64,000 bases of DNA from Anopheles merus. Lineage: Eukaryota > Arthropoda > Insecta > Diptera > Culicidae. Location of the stretch: positions 17,792,889-17,856,888 of the forward strand of contig NC_054084.1 in the NCBI RefSeq assembly GCF_017562075.2. Direction: 5' to 3'. The notes beneath the pieces were generated by a model. It was not told the DNA's origin. It made no database searches and worked only from the letters and a program-made list of their open reading frames with translations. The position numbers and the translations under genes were made by a program. Shown piece by piece: positions 13,784 through 25,253 of the stretch. Positions within the stretch are counted from its first letter, which is position 1; each line of letters opens with the position of its first letter.

Positions 13784-16700
13784 TGCTTATCAAGAGCAAC
13801 ACTCATCTTCATCCCCGTTCGAGCCGTTGCGGCGCAATTGTAGCAACATTTGCACGTAGCTTTGCAGTACGAATGCATCGCGAGGAGAAGGTAGTGCAGT
13901 GCTGTTGTGGTGCATATGTTCAGTGGCAAGTGTTCTAATTTTAATTTTGACACACAAACACACACAATAGTGCCGGGAGGTGATATACGGGTTGCAGCGA
14001 AAGGTAAATTGTTTGCTTTTGGAACTCCAGCCACTCCTCTGCATCGCTATTCTGTGCGGTAATGGAATTATATCGAGCTGAAAATCGATGACAGAGAACT
14101 GTGTGGGTTCGCCTGGTTTCTCGCCGTGTCTGCTCGTGTTTTTGGGCGTGCACACCTACCACCCATCGACCGGGCGGGTGGTGGCTCGTCGTGTGTTGTA
14201 ATCGTCCTTTTCGGGTCGTCAGAAAATGGACAAAACAACAAATGCGCGAAAAAAACGGCTGAAATAGAAAATCAATAACGAAAGCAAAACTGGAGCTTGT
14301 TTGTTTGTTCCGTTCCCAACTGTGTTACGAAATGCTCCATCGCGTGCCTGTGTGCCCTGGCACCTCCCAAAACGGGGCTGATCCTCTGCACTAGGCACTG
14401 GGAAAGGTGTTCCGTTCGCAGTCGGAAACGGTTATCGGTGGCGGCATGTCCGATGGTGCAAAACTAAGCTCACTCTCGCTCTATTGGCGTGGATGGATTT
14501 GGATTGATTATTGACCTCATCCTTGTCGTCCTCCCTTCTCCGCCCCTCTGTTCGGTTCGGTGTTGATGGTTCAATCGTGCTAAAGGGCAACCAGTGAAAA
14601 GCAAAACAAACACCCGGGAGACTGCCTCAGTCCGTTTGGTCAAGCCTCCGTGGGCTTGTCTCTAAATGAAGTGAAGTGTGTAGGTTTGGGCAGCCACAGT
14701 AGTGCTTTCGGACTGCAGCGTGAATAAAAGGAGATAAGAGAGTACCTCCTTCGTACCTTCTTTCCTCTTCTTTTGCGCTGCCCCTTTCGATGGCGTTGAT
14801 TCGTGCAGTGGCGATGCCGTGTTACCAGCGCCCGCCGTCGAACGGCTTATCAGCGGCGGTAGTAGCAACTACGACGAAGTGCTTTTGCCTGCGAATACTC
14901 TGTACGGAATCTCTCAACTTTCTCGCGCTCTTAAACCCCATATAAAGTCTCTTTCTCTCCCTCTCTTGCGGCAATTCGTATTCTAATGCAAATTTGTGTC
15001 TGGTTTTACCATCATTTCCCGCAGTCACACCGACGGCATCGAAGTCGATCAACCTGGAGCTGCTGCAGCGGAAGGTTAAGCAGCTGGAGGACGAAAACAA
15101 ATCCCTGCGCACCGAAACCGCCCAGCTAGTGAAGGAGACGGACGAGTGCGAGGAGCAGGAGCGCAGGCTGATGGCGGACATCGCGAACCAGCTTACCACG
15201 GCCAACAGCGAGTTTGACGGTTTAAGTAAGTATTGCTTGTATTGCTCTTATCTACTGTGTGTGAATGTGAATTGTGTCTTGTGAGTTACGTTACGCTCAA
15301 GATCCAGATCTCTCTTACCACACTTCATGTCTAATCTCCTTATCGAATCCGTTCTTATCACTCTATCGCGCTGCAGATTTGGAACTCGAACGACTGAAGG
15401 AGGAAAACCGGCTACAGCATGAGCAGATCATCAGCCTTACCGGGCGGCTCGCGGACGCCGAGATACGGCTCCATCAGCTGACCTCCGAAAACGAGGAAGC
15501 ATCGTCGCTGCTCAGCATCACCAAAGAAAACCAAAACCTGCTGGCGGGCGAGCTGGCCGAGTTCAAGCTGCGCTACCAGGAGGTGCTGAACCTGCTACAG
15601 GAGGCCCAGGAGCAGCTGCGCCGGCAGCGGAAACGCTCCCAGCCGCTCGCGCGCAGCTCGCTTATTCCCGGCATTACGGGAATGCCGGCCGCGCCCGATT
15701 CGCTCCAGTCGGAGCTGATGGAAACGTCCCTCTACTCGGAGCACAGCCTCGACTCGGGCATCGATTCGGTGCGGGGCGGTATCGGTGGTGGCGGCTCCAT
15801 GATGGGTGGTATGATGACCGGCTCCCAGCAGCAGGTTCCCGCCTATCGGAAGGTGTTCGAGACGGTCCGCTCGGCCAGCCGGGCGAATCCGAACGGGTTC
15901 AGCGATAGTTTCTCGCAGCTCGGTTCGATGACGATGAGTTCCTCCTCGCAGCCGCGCATGGCACCGTACGTTTACCCCGGACTGGGCGGTACGACCGGCA
16001 ACGGCAGCGGCGGCAGCAATGCGGGCATCACGACGATGACACACTCCTACAAGAGCGGTTCGTCCGTGTACAGCACGATGTACGGCGGTGGTGGCGGCAG
16101 TTCGCTCGGTGGACGAACGTACTCACGCGAAAGTCTGACCGCCGACTCGGAGGATGGCTATCCGGGTCCCGCCCAAACAGGCATCCCGGGTGCACCGGGC
16201 GCGAAGGATCTGGAAGCGGCCCTGAAGCGTCTTACCCCGGCGGAGGTGCTAGCGAGACGGGCGATGCTACAACACGCTCCGCTCGGCACGTACAGCTACG
16301 ACGAGCAGCCTGCGGGCATTCCGCTCGGCTGCCGCACACCGGACAGTATTATGTCGACCGGTTCGTCGGGCCTGTCCGGCCTGTCGTCATCGTCGGCCGC
16401 CGGCAACGGCCAGTGGCGCCTTCCGGAGAAGCTGCAGATCGTGAAACCGATCGAGGGCTCGCAAACGCTGCACCACTGGTCGCGGCTAGCCACGCCCACC
16501 CTGAGCGGTCTGCTCGAGGAGCGGCCGGGCGTGACGATACGCGGTGGCCGCGGGCTGGACGAACTGGGCCTGCAAACTTACTCGCTGTCCGACGTGGAGG
16601 AGGACGAAGACACGGAAGACCATCCGGGCAAGCGGTTCCAATCGTTCGGCTGCACCTACACGTACACCAACAGCACGGTGCTGCATCCGGACGACGGTAC

Positions 16701-18010
16701 GACGGCGGTCACGTTCAGTTTGCCACCCTCGCAGATGTCCTCCCAGATGACGTCCGAGTGTCCGACGCGACAGCCGACCGCACCGTCAACGCCCCGCTCC
16801 AGCCTGTCGCGGCGCAACTCCTGCTCGACGTTCAGCGTGAACATGGGGCTGGCGTCGATGCTGAACGAGCGTGGCATTAAAGCCGTTACACCGAGTGCCC
16901 TTAATACGCCCGCCGGGCCCAACTACTCACCCACGGTGACACCCTGCAATAGTCCTGGTAAGTGCGAGTCATTTTGAATCCCTTCAAGTTGGATGTTTAA
17001 ATTAATTTTCTCTTATTCTACCAGATGGTTCACCCACTCGTTCAATGTCTCCGGAACCGCCGCTCCTATCCGGGCTGCTCGCCTCAACGGCCGACATCCT
17101 GCGCAAGCGGTTCGTCGCCTCAACCGGCAGCCAGCACAGTTCCGCTGATCCGGCCGATCGTCCGTCGAGAATAATGACCCGCAACAAGGTCGCGCTGTCG
17201 CGGCTGGAAAAGAAAGCGCTTCGCTCGATCAAGATCATGGAAAAGGTGGAAAGCATCGGGCTGGAGAACATTATGCTACCGCCGCAGCATCCACCGGGTA
17301 TCAGTCCGCTTGCCCTGCACGGAACCTCGGCCCTCTACACGGCAGCCGCGTCCGGTCGCGGTCGTAGCCCGATGGCACAGCTTACCAGCCTCAAACACAT
17401 GCAGGACCAGCGACGCAAAGCTCAGCAGCAGCAGGCGGACGATCTTGTAACGATCGACAAGGAAACGATCAAAGCGGTCCTAACGAAGGGTCTGTCGCAC
17501 GACAGTCTGAAGAGCATGGCTTCCTCGTCCGGCGCGAGCAGTGGCATCAGCACAGCGATGTCCTCCGACTCGGACAGCTCATCAGTGGCGAGCTTTGATA
17601 CGGAACCCCGCACCAAGGACACGACCAGCGGTGCCAGCTCGGCTGCTACCAACACCAATACCGCCTCCCCAACGACAGCGGCCCGGCTGAAGCAGATGCA
17701 GCGGCAGAAATCGCGACGCAATCTACTGAACGGTGCGAACGGTGGCTCCCAGCGGCCCGATCTCGGCACGGTGAACGGTTCCAGCCGTCCCGGGGTACGA
17801 CCGGACCTTGGCACTGTAGGTAGCAAAGCAACGGGCAAAACTGGTGGCAACAGCAGCACCGGTGGAAGTGGCAAGGACAGTCGCAGCAAACAGCAATCGA
17901 CGGCAACTGCTGCAGCACCGGCGGTTAAGGAAGAAAGCCGTTCACTCGGGCAGAGTGTGTACGGTACGATCAGCTCGTTGCTGTTTGGCCGCAAGGGTGG
18001 TTTGCTGTAA
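6657..18010 (+). CDS. milton: Milton/TRAK mitochondrial kinesin adaptor
   Basis: Milton/TRAK links kinesin-1 heavy chain to Miro on the mitochondrial outer membrane and drives axonal mitochondrial transport. Coding exons are 6657-7398, 12523-12801, 15025-15225, 15377-16957 and 17025-18010. They total 3789 nt and give 1262 residues, and every phase closes. The HAP1_N region starts at about residue 248 with VLCGNRVSQMTR and DAVTRLLEEKEKDLEL, then heptad-rich coiled coil to about residue 505. The Milton signature, including PEKLQIVKPIEGSQTLHHW, lies at about residues 758-780, followed by the conserved RRNSCSTFSVN and MLNERGIKA blocks. The first exon is Ser/Arg-rich with no domain I recognise. 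It is assigned here because its donor phase joins exactly to the Val-Leu-Cys start of HAP1_N, and its ATG has a CAAAATG context. Other 5' exons may give other isoforms. The core is very secure; the first exon is probable. Confidence 0.9.
7399..12522 (+). other. milton intron 1
   Basis: This intron is about 5.1 kb. It begins with GTGATG, or GTTTGA if the second donor at 7417 is used, and ends in a pyrimidine-rich CACAG. I see no coding exon of recognisable family inside it. The only distinctive content is a tRNA-like/SINE-like segment at about 9660-9790. It could contain further alternative first exons that I cannot recognise. Confidence 0.5.
9660..9790 (+). repeat. tRNA-derived SINE-like fragment
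   Basis: A TAGTG box-A-like start near 9671 is followed about 50 bp later by GGTTCAAATC at 9720-9729, which closely matches a pol III box B. No clean cloverleaf or CCA-ready acceptor stem can be drawn, so this is not called as a tRNA gene. A tRNA-derived SINE relic is the best reading. No second copy was found in this window. Confidence 0.3.
12802..15024 (+). other. milton intron 2, with a (CA)14 tract
   Basis: This intron is 2.2 kb, with donor GTAAGC and acceptor TTTCCCGCAG. It contains a (CA)n microsatellite at 13752-13779 and a further short CACA run near 13950. No coding signal is seen. Confidence 0.6.
13752..13779. repeat. (CA)n microsatellite
   Basis: A perfect CA dinucleotide run of 28 bp in milton intron 2, immediately after GCGAGCGATCG. 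Confidence 0.9.
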
Positions 18011-21000
18011 GAACACTGGCGAGAGCAGTGAAGGACACAAGGACGACCGCTGCAGGCACAGGAGTACATGCGCGGGTCCGGTTGAAATGACCCCTTTTGT
18101 TGGTAGCCGTTACAGTTTACATCCACCTTTTTTCGTATAATTTTAACCCACAAACAGATTATTTCCTATATTCATTTAGTGTACCCATCATATCCTCGTT
18201 CTGTAAAGTTTTAGTAGATCCCCTAGTGCGCAAGCAAGACAAAAAACACACGCACATATTCTACACAATAATACCTCCAAAATGGCAACAATTACCCCGC
18301 GAGGAAAAGTTATTTTGCATACCTTCCGGGGGAGAAATCCAATACGAATCCTTCTATTTGCCGTGCGCGCTCACTGAGTGTAAAAAAGATAAAGCTATTC
18401 TCGCTTCCCTCGTTTTTGGAGGGAAAAGAGGAATGCGGGCTCTCCCTACACCACCTGAAACCATTCAAGCAAGCAAGGAATTACGGAAAATCAGGCTTAC
18501 TCTCTCGTATGCACAACACTGCCGGGTGCTGGTTTTTTTTGTTTGTCCAGTTAGAAACTTCAGTATTTGTTCGACAGTAGTCCTTTCTTGGTGCTTTTCC
18601 ACTCTATATACGGTGGCAGCTCAGTGTTACTAGCAGGCATAAAGTGTAGTCAAATTACGAACATTCCGGTGCTCATCCAGTGCCAGACCACTGAGAACTG
18701 ATATAAAAACCATCGCTAAATAAAGATGGTGTTTAGAAACTGTAGGCAACATTTCTTTACAAAGCTTCCATTTCCCAATTATCCCGAGAGACGTTTTTTT
18801 CTATTTCTTTCATAAATCGCTGTCCATGTTTTCCCTTGCAAATTTTCCCTCCATGCTTTTTAGGATAACATTTTTCGAATTAAATTATCTCTAACTAGTC
18901 TTGCTATTGCCTCAAACAAACGTGATGATGAGAGAGGAATGCTGATTTTAGGAAGCTTTTTCGCTGCCTACTTCGTCGCTGCAACGTTGGCAAGCTTACG
19001 GTTTGGGTGGCGTTTAGGGATGTTTAGGAGCCGCATGGTAGATAGAAACTTCAGTTCCTGCCCTTTCTGGTGTAGTCGACACGGATTTTACGTACATCAC
19101 AAGCATAATGTGAAATGATTTACTCTTTTTTTTAATCAGACTCCAAAAGTATCTTATTTTTCTAGTCCAATGAACAACGAATACACATTTCATTTTCTAT
19201 TTCCCTGTTCTAGACGCTGTTTAAACATCCTTTAATGCAGTACTGTAAAACTCTTGCTTACTGATCGTACATCAATACAAACTCTCTCACACACAATTGA
19301 TTCAAGTCCGGTTCCGACCCTTTCCGCAAAAAAAAAAAAAAAAACAAAAAAAACACTCTTAAGGAAAAGCTCGTGTAAACCCATCGATGGACGAATCAAT
19401 GAGAGGTAACAGGCAAAGCTGTAAATTAGAAGACAATCCCCATTTCATGTGCGGTAATGAGATGAACTCGCTCGGCTCTTATCGTACTTCCGCAGTCTTT
19501 GTTTAGCATCCTTTTTTCTCTCAAGCTTTGGAGAAAGGATCAGCACAATCTGTACGCACTGTTTTGCTATCTGTACACTGTTCAAAGCACCACTTTCTTA
19601 TACATATATCGGCAAAATACGATATAGCTTTATGTAAGACAACACCACTCCCTGTACAACTGTAACAATATCTACATCTTTCTGCCTATTTTTACAACAA
19701 TGCAGTAACATAGGGTACATTCTTGAAGAGCAAATCGATCAGTGAAGGGATTATACAGTGCTGCAATTAGGGGGTGAACTAACTCTAACTTAATTTAAAA
19801 AATACTTTCTTTCTATACTCTATTTAATTTGATAACATTTGAGACAGAGAGGTACAGGAGAGATTTTGTGAGTTAAACGAGATAAATCTGGCGATTGATT
19901 TAGCTATTTTTTCCCCTTCAAATTTTCCTTTACCTCTGTTCAGCTGAGAGCTTTTTGTAGCCTCGTAGTGTAGATAGAGAAAAAGTGGTACTAAAAAAAT
20001 GCTTGTGAAGAAAGGATGTTATTAGAGAGCTCATTAGTAGCTGCACAACAAGTAGCTGGTTTCGCATTGAAGCAAAAAAAAAAAACATAAGAAACGCGGA
20101 GAAATGGCATAATTTAGTTACGACTGATTATCCCTCTTGTTCCTCTCGATAACGAATTGGCTTTCGTAGACTGTGTGATTTGGATTAGTTTTTTTTCGGA
20201 AAAAAAAAACTTTTTTTGGTTAGTATGTACGCTCACTACAACACACAATAGAAAACGAATTGGTTTGCTGGTTCCTTTCGCGCGAAAGGAATAAAATGAC
20301 TATGTGAGAGAACGGCGCGTGAAGCAGCAGGGATTGTTGAATCAACTGTATCTGTTTTTTTTTTTTTGTGTGTGTTACTCTATAAAAGAGTAAAAGAGAG
20401 AGGCCTTTCCAAAAATGGGTTAAGTTTCGTTGTTGTGGCTTTTTTCGTGAAGCGTACGTAGGGATCGTTGTACATAGATTGCAGTGTTAATAACACACCA
20501 CACCATTTCTTACCCCGAAGCCTAAGAGGAAGAAAAAACGTGCTACTTTAAAACCCAATGGTGGATAAGTTGGAAACAAAACACAGACAGACGAAGACTA
20601 TTAAACAGATTAAAGAAAGCTTATATCAACCTTTCCCCCTCTCCCGCAGAATGGTAGATGCTGTTGTAGATAATTATTAAAATAGTGCGCAAAAACAACA
20701 CACAAAACACAATACAAACAAAGTGAAACTAAATTACAAAAAATAATATAACGACGACAAGGGATAAAAGTGGGAGGGAAAGGAAAGGTTGTGTTAATTG
20801 TGTGTGTGTGTGTGTTTCAACAAGAAGCGTCACAAGGAATGGATAAGCAAAGAATGGATGCGTGTGTGTGTGTGAAATGAAAACAGATTGTTGTTACACA
20901 TTGCAAAATAGTTGTAACGAAAGTAAGAAAGAGAATGTTAAGTATTTATTTTTATATAGAACAAAGAAGGTAATAAAATAAAGATATGAAATCAATAAAC

Positions 21001-22822
21001 GATGAAAACGAAAACCAAACACAGTTTAATTGAAAACAAAAAGAAATGATTAAGTTATTCAAGATGGAAATAAAACCGTATGTAAAATGGGTAACAAAGC
21101 GGGAACATTTAACACATATAATACGCTACTAACATTACCAATCGTTGCTTTGAAAAGCAGAACATAGAACGAGAAGAAGAGGAAACAAAACAGAACAAAG
21201 TGGATTTATAATGTCACAAATACCACAGCCAGAAAGGATAGTGGATCTGGGATTTCTTTTTTCTTTGTAAAACCATTCATTATACGAAGCACTGTAACAA
21301 ATTTCAATTACACAGCAATATACTACATAACGAGTGCACAGCCGATTAAAAAGTGGGGGAAATGAAACCATTGAAGTGGAATTAAATTCACACTTACACG
21401 GGTTTAATATGCACTAGCGGCAGCAGAGAGTTAATGACTGGTGTGGAAGAAATGTGTTACTTACATGGATAGAGATTGTTACAACAACGGAGCGGCAATT
21501 ATGATGATGGTGAAAAATAAAACACCCGTTTTCAAGTTCTTCCTCTCGTAGAAAGGAAAGGCAAGCGAGTTACAATGAATAAAAAATAAATGAAACAAAA
21601 AATGTTGTTTTTATTTTTGATCACGTCGTATGTACTGATACAAACAAATATTGCTTATTCCTCTCATTTAAACCCCATCAAAATGAATGCTTTTGCAGAG
21701 ATTCAGCAGAACAACCTATTTGAAAAAGAATTAAAACATGTCAGACTATTTAAGGAACTGACGGTAATCCTTATTAATGGCTGTTTTACTTGACAAGACA
21801 TGCTAGTTCTAGGATATCGTGATCCTAGATCCCCAAGCGCCACAGATTAAGCTTACACGACTGGAAAATTGAATTTCCATATAAAAAAAATGAAAGCTCC
21901 ACAGCTTCATTGGTTTGATCAATAGATGGCGTATTACAACTCATCATTATATTGCTATCCTGTTCTTGCAATGTGTTTCGACAAGTTTCAACTTATCATG
22001 ACCTATATAGCCTTATAACTTTCTGAGCAAAAATCTATGTGAATGGTCGTGTGGTCAGATACGTGGGTATCAACACCAACGACCATAACTCAATTCTCAC
22101 TTGCTGCAGTACTGGTGGTTTCCGTTGGAGTTTAGTAATTAAACAATTGTATCGCCGTTCTAGTTCTAGCGATGCATAACTTCAATGCGAAACCATACAA
22201 CAGTACAGAGGAAATGAGAAAGCTCTCCTCCAAGCGATGAAGCTCAACTGGTTGGGGTATCCCACCAACAGAGAGCGCCACCGGCTTTTTTGCTATTTTT
22301 AGAATGAATGAGTCGTTTGCCGTCTGCTAAACGAAGTCTTTCTATATTCCGTTTAGGTAGAGAACTTGAGTCGTTTAGAAGCCGTTTAGTGGTCGTTTAG
22401 TGGATTTGTGGCACTTGGGATCGATTGGGGTTAACCATGGTTTCGTTTAATTGTTTTTCAAAGATGTTTGTACGTTTCTTGTTTTTTAACTCATCTTGTG
22501 TTTTATTTTAACATATTTATTTATTGCTCCCACATAACATTGAAACAGTCAATAGATTGTGAGAGATGAATTCAAAACCAACGAGCTATAATTAAACATC
22601 CTTGGAAACCTATTTTATTAACAAAAAAAAATCTTGATGCAGATTAACAAGCTGCTTGGGACCCAATAAACACCATTCGAAAATTGTCCCCTGGGTATTC
22701 ATTCTTCACTCGCCGGTAGAAACGTAAACGTCAACATCGTCTGTCAAAATTGATACCACCGAAAGATCCCCGTTCATTTGTGTTCAGACGGATCAGACCG
22801 CAAATCAGACTGGAACATAGAA
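18011..22822. other. milton 3' UTR and intergenic region
   Basis: This stretch is AT-rich and holds no supported coding exon. Candidate poly(A) signals AATAAA on the + strand are at 18719-18724, 20972-20977, 20977-20982 and 20994-20999. The cluster near 21 kb would give milton a 3' UTR of about 3 kb, while the 18.7 kb signal would give one of about 0.7 kb. Homopolymer A and T runs are frequent. An interspersed repeat occupies about 21905-22440. Confidence 0.55.
21905..22440. repeat. Interspersed repeat R1, intact copy
   Basis: This is about 530 bp. The first half (about 21945-22175, including the block TCATGACCTATATAGCC and GAATGGTCGTGTGGTCAG) matches 43373-43616. The second half (about 22240-22415, including GAGTCGTTTGCCGTCTGC and repeated CGTTTAG words) matches about 45335-45520. 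Here the two halves sit side by side, which shows they belong to one element. No open reading frame spans it. It is probably a non-autonomous mobile element, but I found no convincing terminal repeats, so the class is unassigned. Confidence 0.65.
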
Positions 22823-23351
22823 ATGGAACCAAAAATTGATAAAAATCACGGAAGTATACGGCGACACCAATTCGCATATACTTCCGTAGCGATTATATCA
22901 CATCTTTTACCTCATGTAAGTATAATAGACAGTAGCGCAAGGAAACAATGAAGATAAACCTGATTATTTCTCCCTTTTAACTTCAAAGGACCCGCTCAAG
23001 ACACTTCCTACCGGCCAAACTACCCTAGAATGATACATGATGGAGGCTGACGCCATACCGTTTCTTGGAACAATAGAAACAACGCGCCATTAATAGTGGT
23101 AGTTGTACGAAGAGAATTTGGATTTTTTTTCCATAATTCAGTCGAAAATTCAGCCGCCCAGCGCGTTCATAATTAAACCAAGAATTGTTGACAACTTACA
23201 GCATAAATCCTTGCTTTGGAAAATGTTTCTACTCCCTACCTTTCCGAAAGATGATCCGATAACGGTGGTTATGATTCGGTCCACTCGAACGAATTTGGTT
23301 GTCTTTTTCATGGCTTGCTTCGGAACATGTAATGATGCGATTTTAAAATAA
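22823..23351 (+). CDS. Putative two-exon small protein, 100 aa
   Basis: I do not recognise this protein. Exon 1 is 22823-22915, with ATG in GAAATGG context and donor CAT|GTAAGT. Exon 2 is 23142-23351, with acceptor TTTTTTTTCCATAATTCAG and stop TAA. Both boundaries are phase 0 and the intron is 226 bp. The product is 100 residues and basic at the N-terminus (residues 5-17 include KNHGSIRRH). It has a Pro-rich middle and a hydrophobic stretch near residues 82-92 containing VVFFMACFGTC. It has no clear signal peptide. AATAAA signals start directly after the stop. The gene is convergent with PGK, whose 3' end lies about 60-80 bp away. What favours a real gene is the strong splice sites, the start context and the well-placed poly(A) signals. 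The missing piece is any known homologue. Confidence 0.42.
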
Positions 23352-23352
23352 T

Positions 23353-23364
23353 AAAATAAAGGTT
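23353..23364 (+). terminator. Poly(A) signals of the small two-exon gene
   Basis: Overlapping AATAAA hexamers follow immediately after the TAA stop on the + strand. They are well placed to end the short transcript before it runs into the oppositely oriented PGK gene. Confidence 0.45.
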
Positions 23365-23407
23365 TACTTCCCCACGATTTCATAAACAACACATCGTTTT
23401 TTGGGTG

Positions 23408-23431
23408 TTTATTTTCACGCTAAACTTTATT
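23408..23431 (-). terminator. Poly(A) signals of PGK
   Basis: TTTATT at 23408-23413 and again at 23426-23431 reads as AATAAA on the minus strand, about 245-270 nt beyond the PGK stop codon. Either could serve as the cleavage signal. Confidence 0.5.
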
Positions 23432-23675
23432 CCTCTATGCAACGAGATAAACGACCGTCCTCGAGATCCAAAACATACATTTCCGGACCCTTTTTCGAAG
23501 GAGCTACTGATCGGTCTTCCGGTACACGATGGACTGCTTAATGACATGACTTTGGGAGGGACGAGCACACTTGCATACACAATAGCACGCGAACAATACG
23601 ATAACGAGAGTAGTAGTGACTGTAGTAATGCTTCTTAGTGAGTAATAATGAGGGTGGTTGCGCCTCGCGTCACAT

Positions 23676-25253
23676 TTACGCACTGCTCAGCGCATCCACG
23701 CCCGGCAGCACCTTGCCCTCGAGCAGCTCCAGCGACGCACCGCCACCGGTCGACACGTGCGACACCTGCGACTCGGTGCCCCACTTGGCGCAGCACGACG
23801 CCGTATCGCCGCCGCCAATGATCGAGACCGTGCCGGCCTTGGTCGCCGCCACCACCCCATCCATCAGCGACTTGGTGCCGTTGGCAAAGTTAGGGAACTC
23901 GAACACACCGGGCGGTCCGTTCCAGACGATGATCTTGGAGCGGGCGATCGGGGCCGCGAACGCTTCGCGCGACTTCGGCCCAATGTCCAGGCCCATGTGG
24001 CCGGCCGGGATGCCGCTGGCAACCGTGGCCTCGCCGGTCGCCGCATCCTCCGCGAACTTGTCACCCGTCACAAAGTCAACCGGAAGGTGCAGCTGCACAT
24101 TGTTCTTCTTCGCCTTGTCCACCAGGTTCTGCACGATCTTGGCACCCTCGGCATCGAACAGCGAGCCGCCGATCTCCATGTTGTTCAGCACCTTCAGGAA
24201 GGTGAACGCCATGCCGCCGCCGATGATCATTTCGTTCACCTTGTCCAGCAGGTTCTCGATCAGCTGGATCTTGTCCGCCACCTTCGCGCCGCCCAGGATG
24301 GCCAGGAACGGGCGGGGCGGGTTGTCGAGCGCCTGCGAGAAGTAGCGCAGCTCCTTGTTCAGCAGCAGACCGGCCGCCCGCTGGCTGTAGCCCTCGCCCA
24401 TCATCGAGCTGTGGGCACGGTGGGCCGTACCGAACGCATCGTTCACGTACACGTCGCCCAGCTTGGCCAAGCTTTCGCGGAATGTTTTCACCTTATCTTT
24501 GTCGGCCTTAACCTGTGCATTCCCGAGCCGTCGAGCGAAGAAAGAAAGAAAGAAAGGGGAAAAGCGAAAGTGAGTTCATTATGCAATGCATGGGGGATTG
24601 TTCGGGTGATAATCTCAGTGTGCCCGCCAGCGGCAGTAAACAAAGCAGGCACTATTTTTAGCCCTCTGTCCATTGTCTCCGCACCGCCGTTGCTATGGTG
24701 ATAAGCTGCACCCAGTGCTCCCTTACCTTATTGCCGCTCGCATCGACACCCTTGCCTTCCTCCTCCACGTAGAAGCGGACGTTTTCCAGCAGGATAACCG
24801 AGCCCGGAGCCGGATCCTTGCAGGCCGCCTCAACCTCCGCCCCGACGCAATCGTTCAGGAAGGTTACATCACGCCCGAGCAGCTTCTTCAGCTCGTCCGC
24901 TACCGGGGCAAGCGTGTACTTGGCGTTTTTGTTACCGTCCGGGCGGCCCAGATGGGACGCCAGCACCACCGACTTGGCACCCTTCTCGAGCGCAAACTTG
25001 ATGCTGTCGAGCGCGGCCACAATGCGCTGATTGCTGGTAATTTTGCCCTCCTTGATGGGGACGTTGAAATCGACACTGTGGGAAAAAAACGGACGGGGAG
25101 CATTGATGATTAAACGAAACGATTCGGGCCATGATAAGGGAACGTGGATCGAACGGATCCAAGAAGGCGGTGATAATGTGCTTGTGCTTACCGCATAAAC
25201 ACCCGCTTGCCCTTCAGATCAACGTTTTCGATGCTAAGCTTGTTGAGAGCCAT
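23676..25253 (-). CDS. Pgk: Phosphoglycerate kinase
   Basis: This glycolytic enzyme transfers phosphate from 1,3-bisphosphoglycerate to ADP in the cytosol. Minus-strand exons are 25253-25192, 25075-24727 and 24512-23676, totalling 1248 nt and 415 residues, the normal length for PGK; all phases close. The N-domain substrate motif VDFNVP is created across intron 1, and SHLGRPDG and LLENVRF follow in exon 2. Exon 3 carries DAFGTAHRAHSS, GGAKVADKI, the C-domain WNGPPGVFE and the nucleotide-binding GGGDTASC. The protein ends LPGVDALSSA, as is usual in eukaryotes. The start at MALNKLSIENVDLKG is the only sensible one. The exons are very GC-rich at third positions compared with flanking DNA, as expected for a highly expressed insect gene. 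The assignment is secure. Confidence 0.97.

Noticed and set aside
15595..17044. Antisense and shifted-frame ORFs over the large milton exon
   Set aside because: They are shadows of a GC-rich coding exon whose true frame matches Milton/TRAK throughout.
18097..18633. A 178-codon plus-strand ORF after milton
   Set aside because: The composition is that of AT-rich 3' UTR, with no domain, no splice partner and no good start context.
23658..24701. A 347-codon plus-strand ORF
   Set aside because: It is antisense to PGK exon 3 and is open only because the PGK exon is GC-rich with few stop-forming codons on the other strand.
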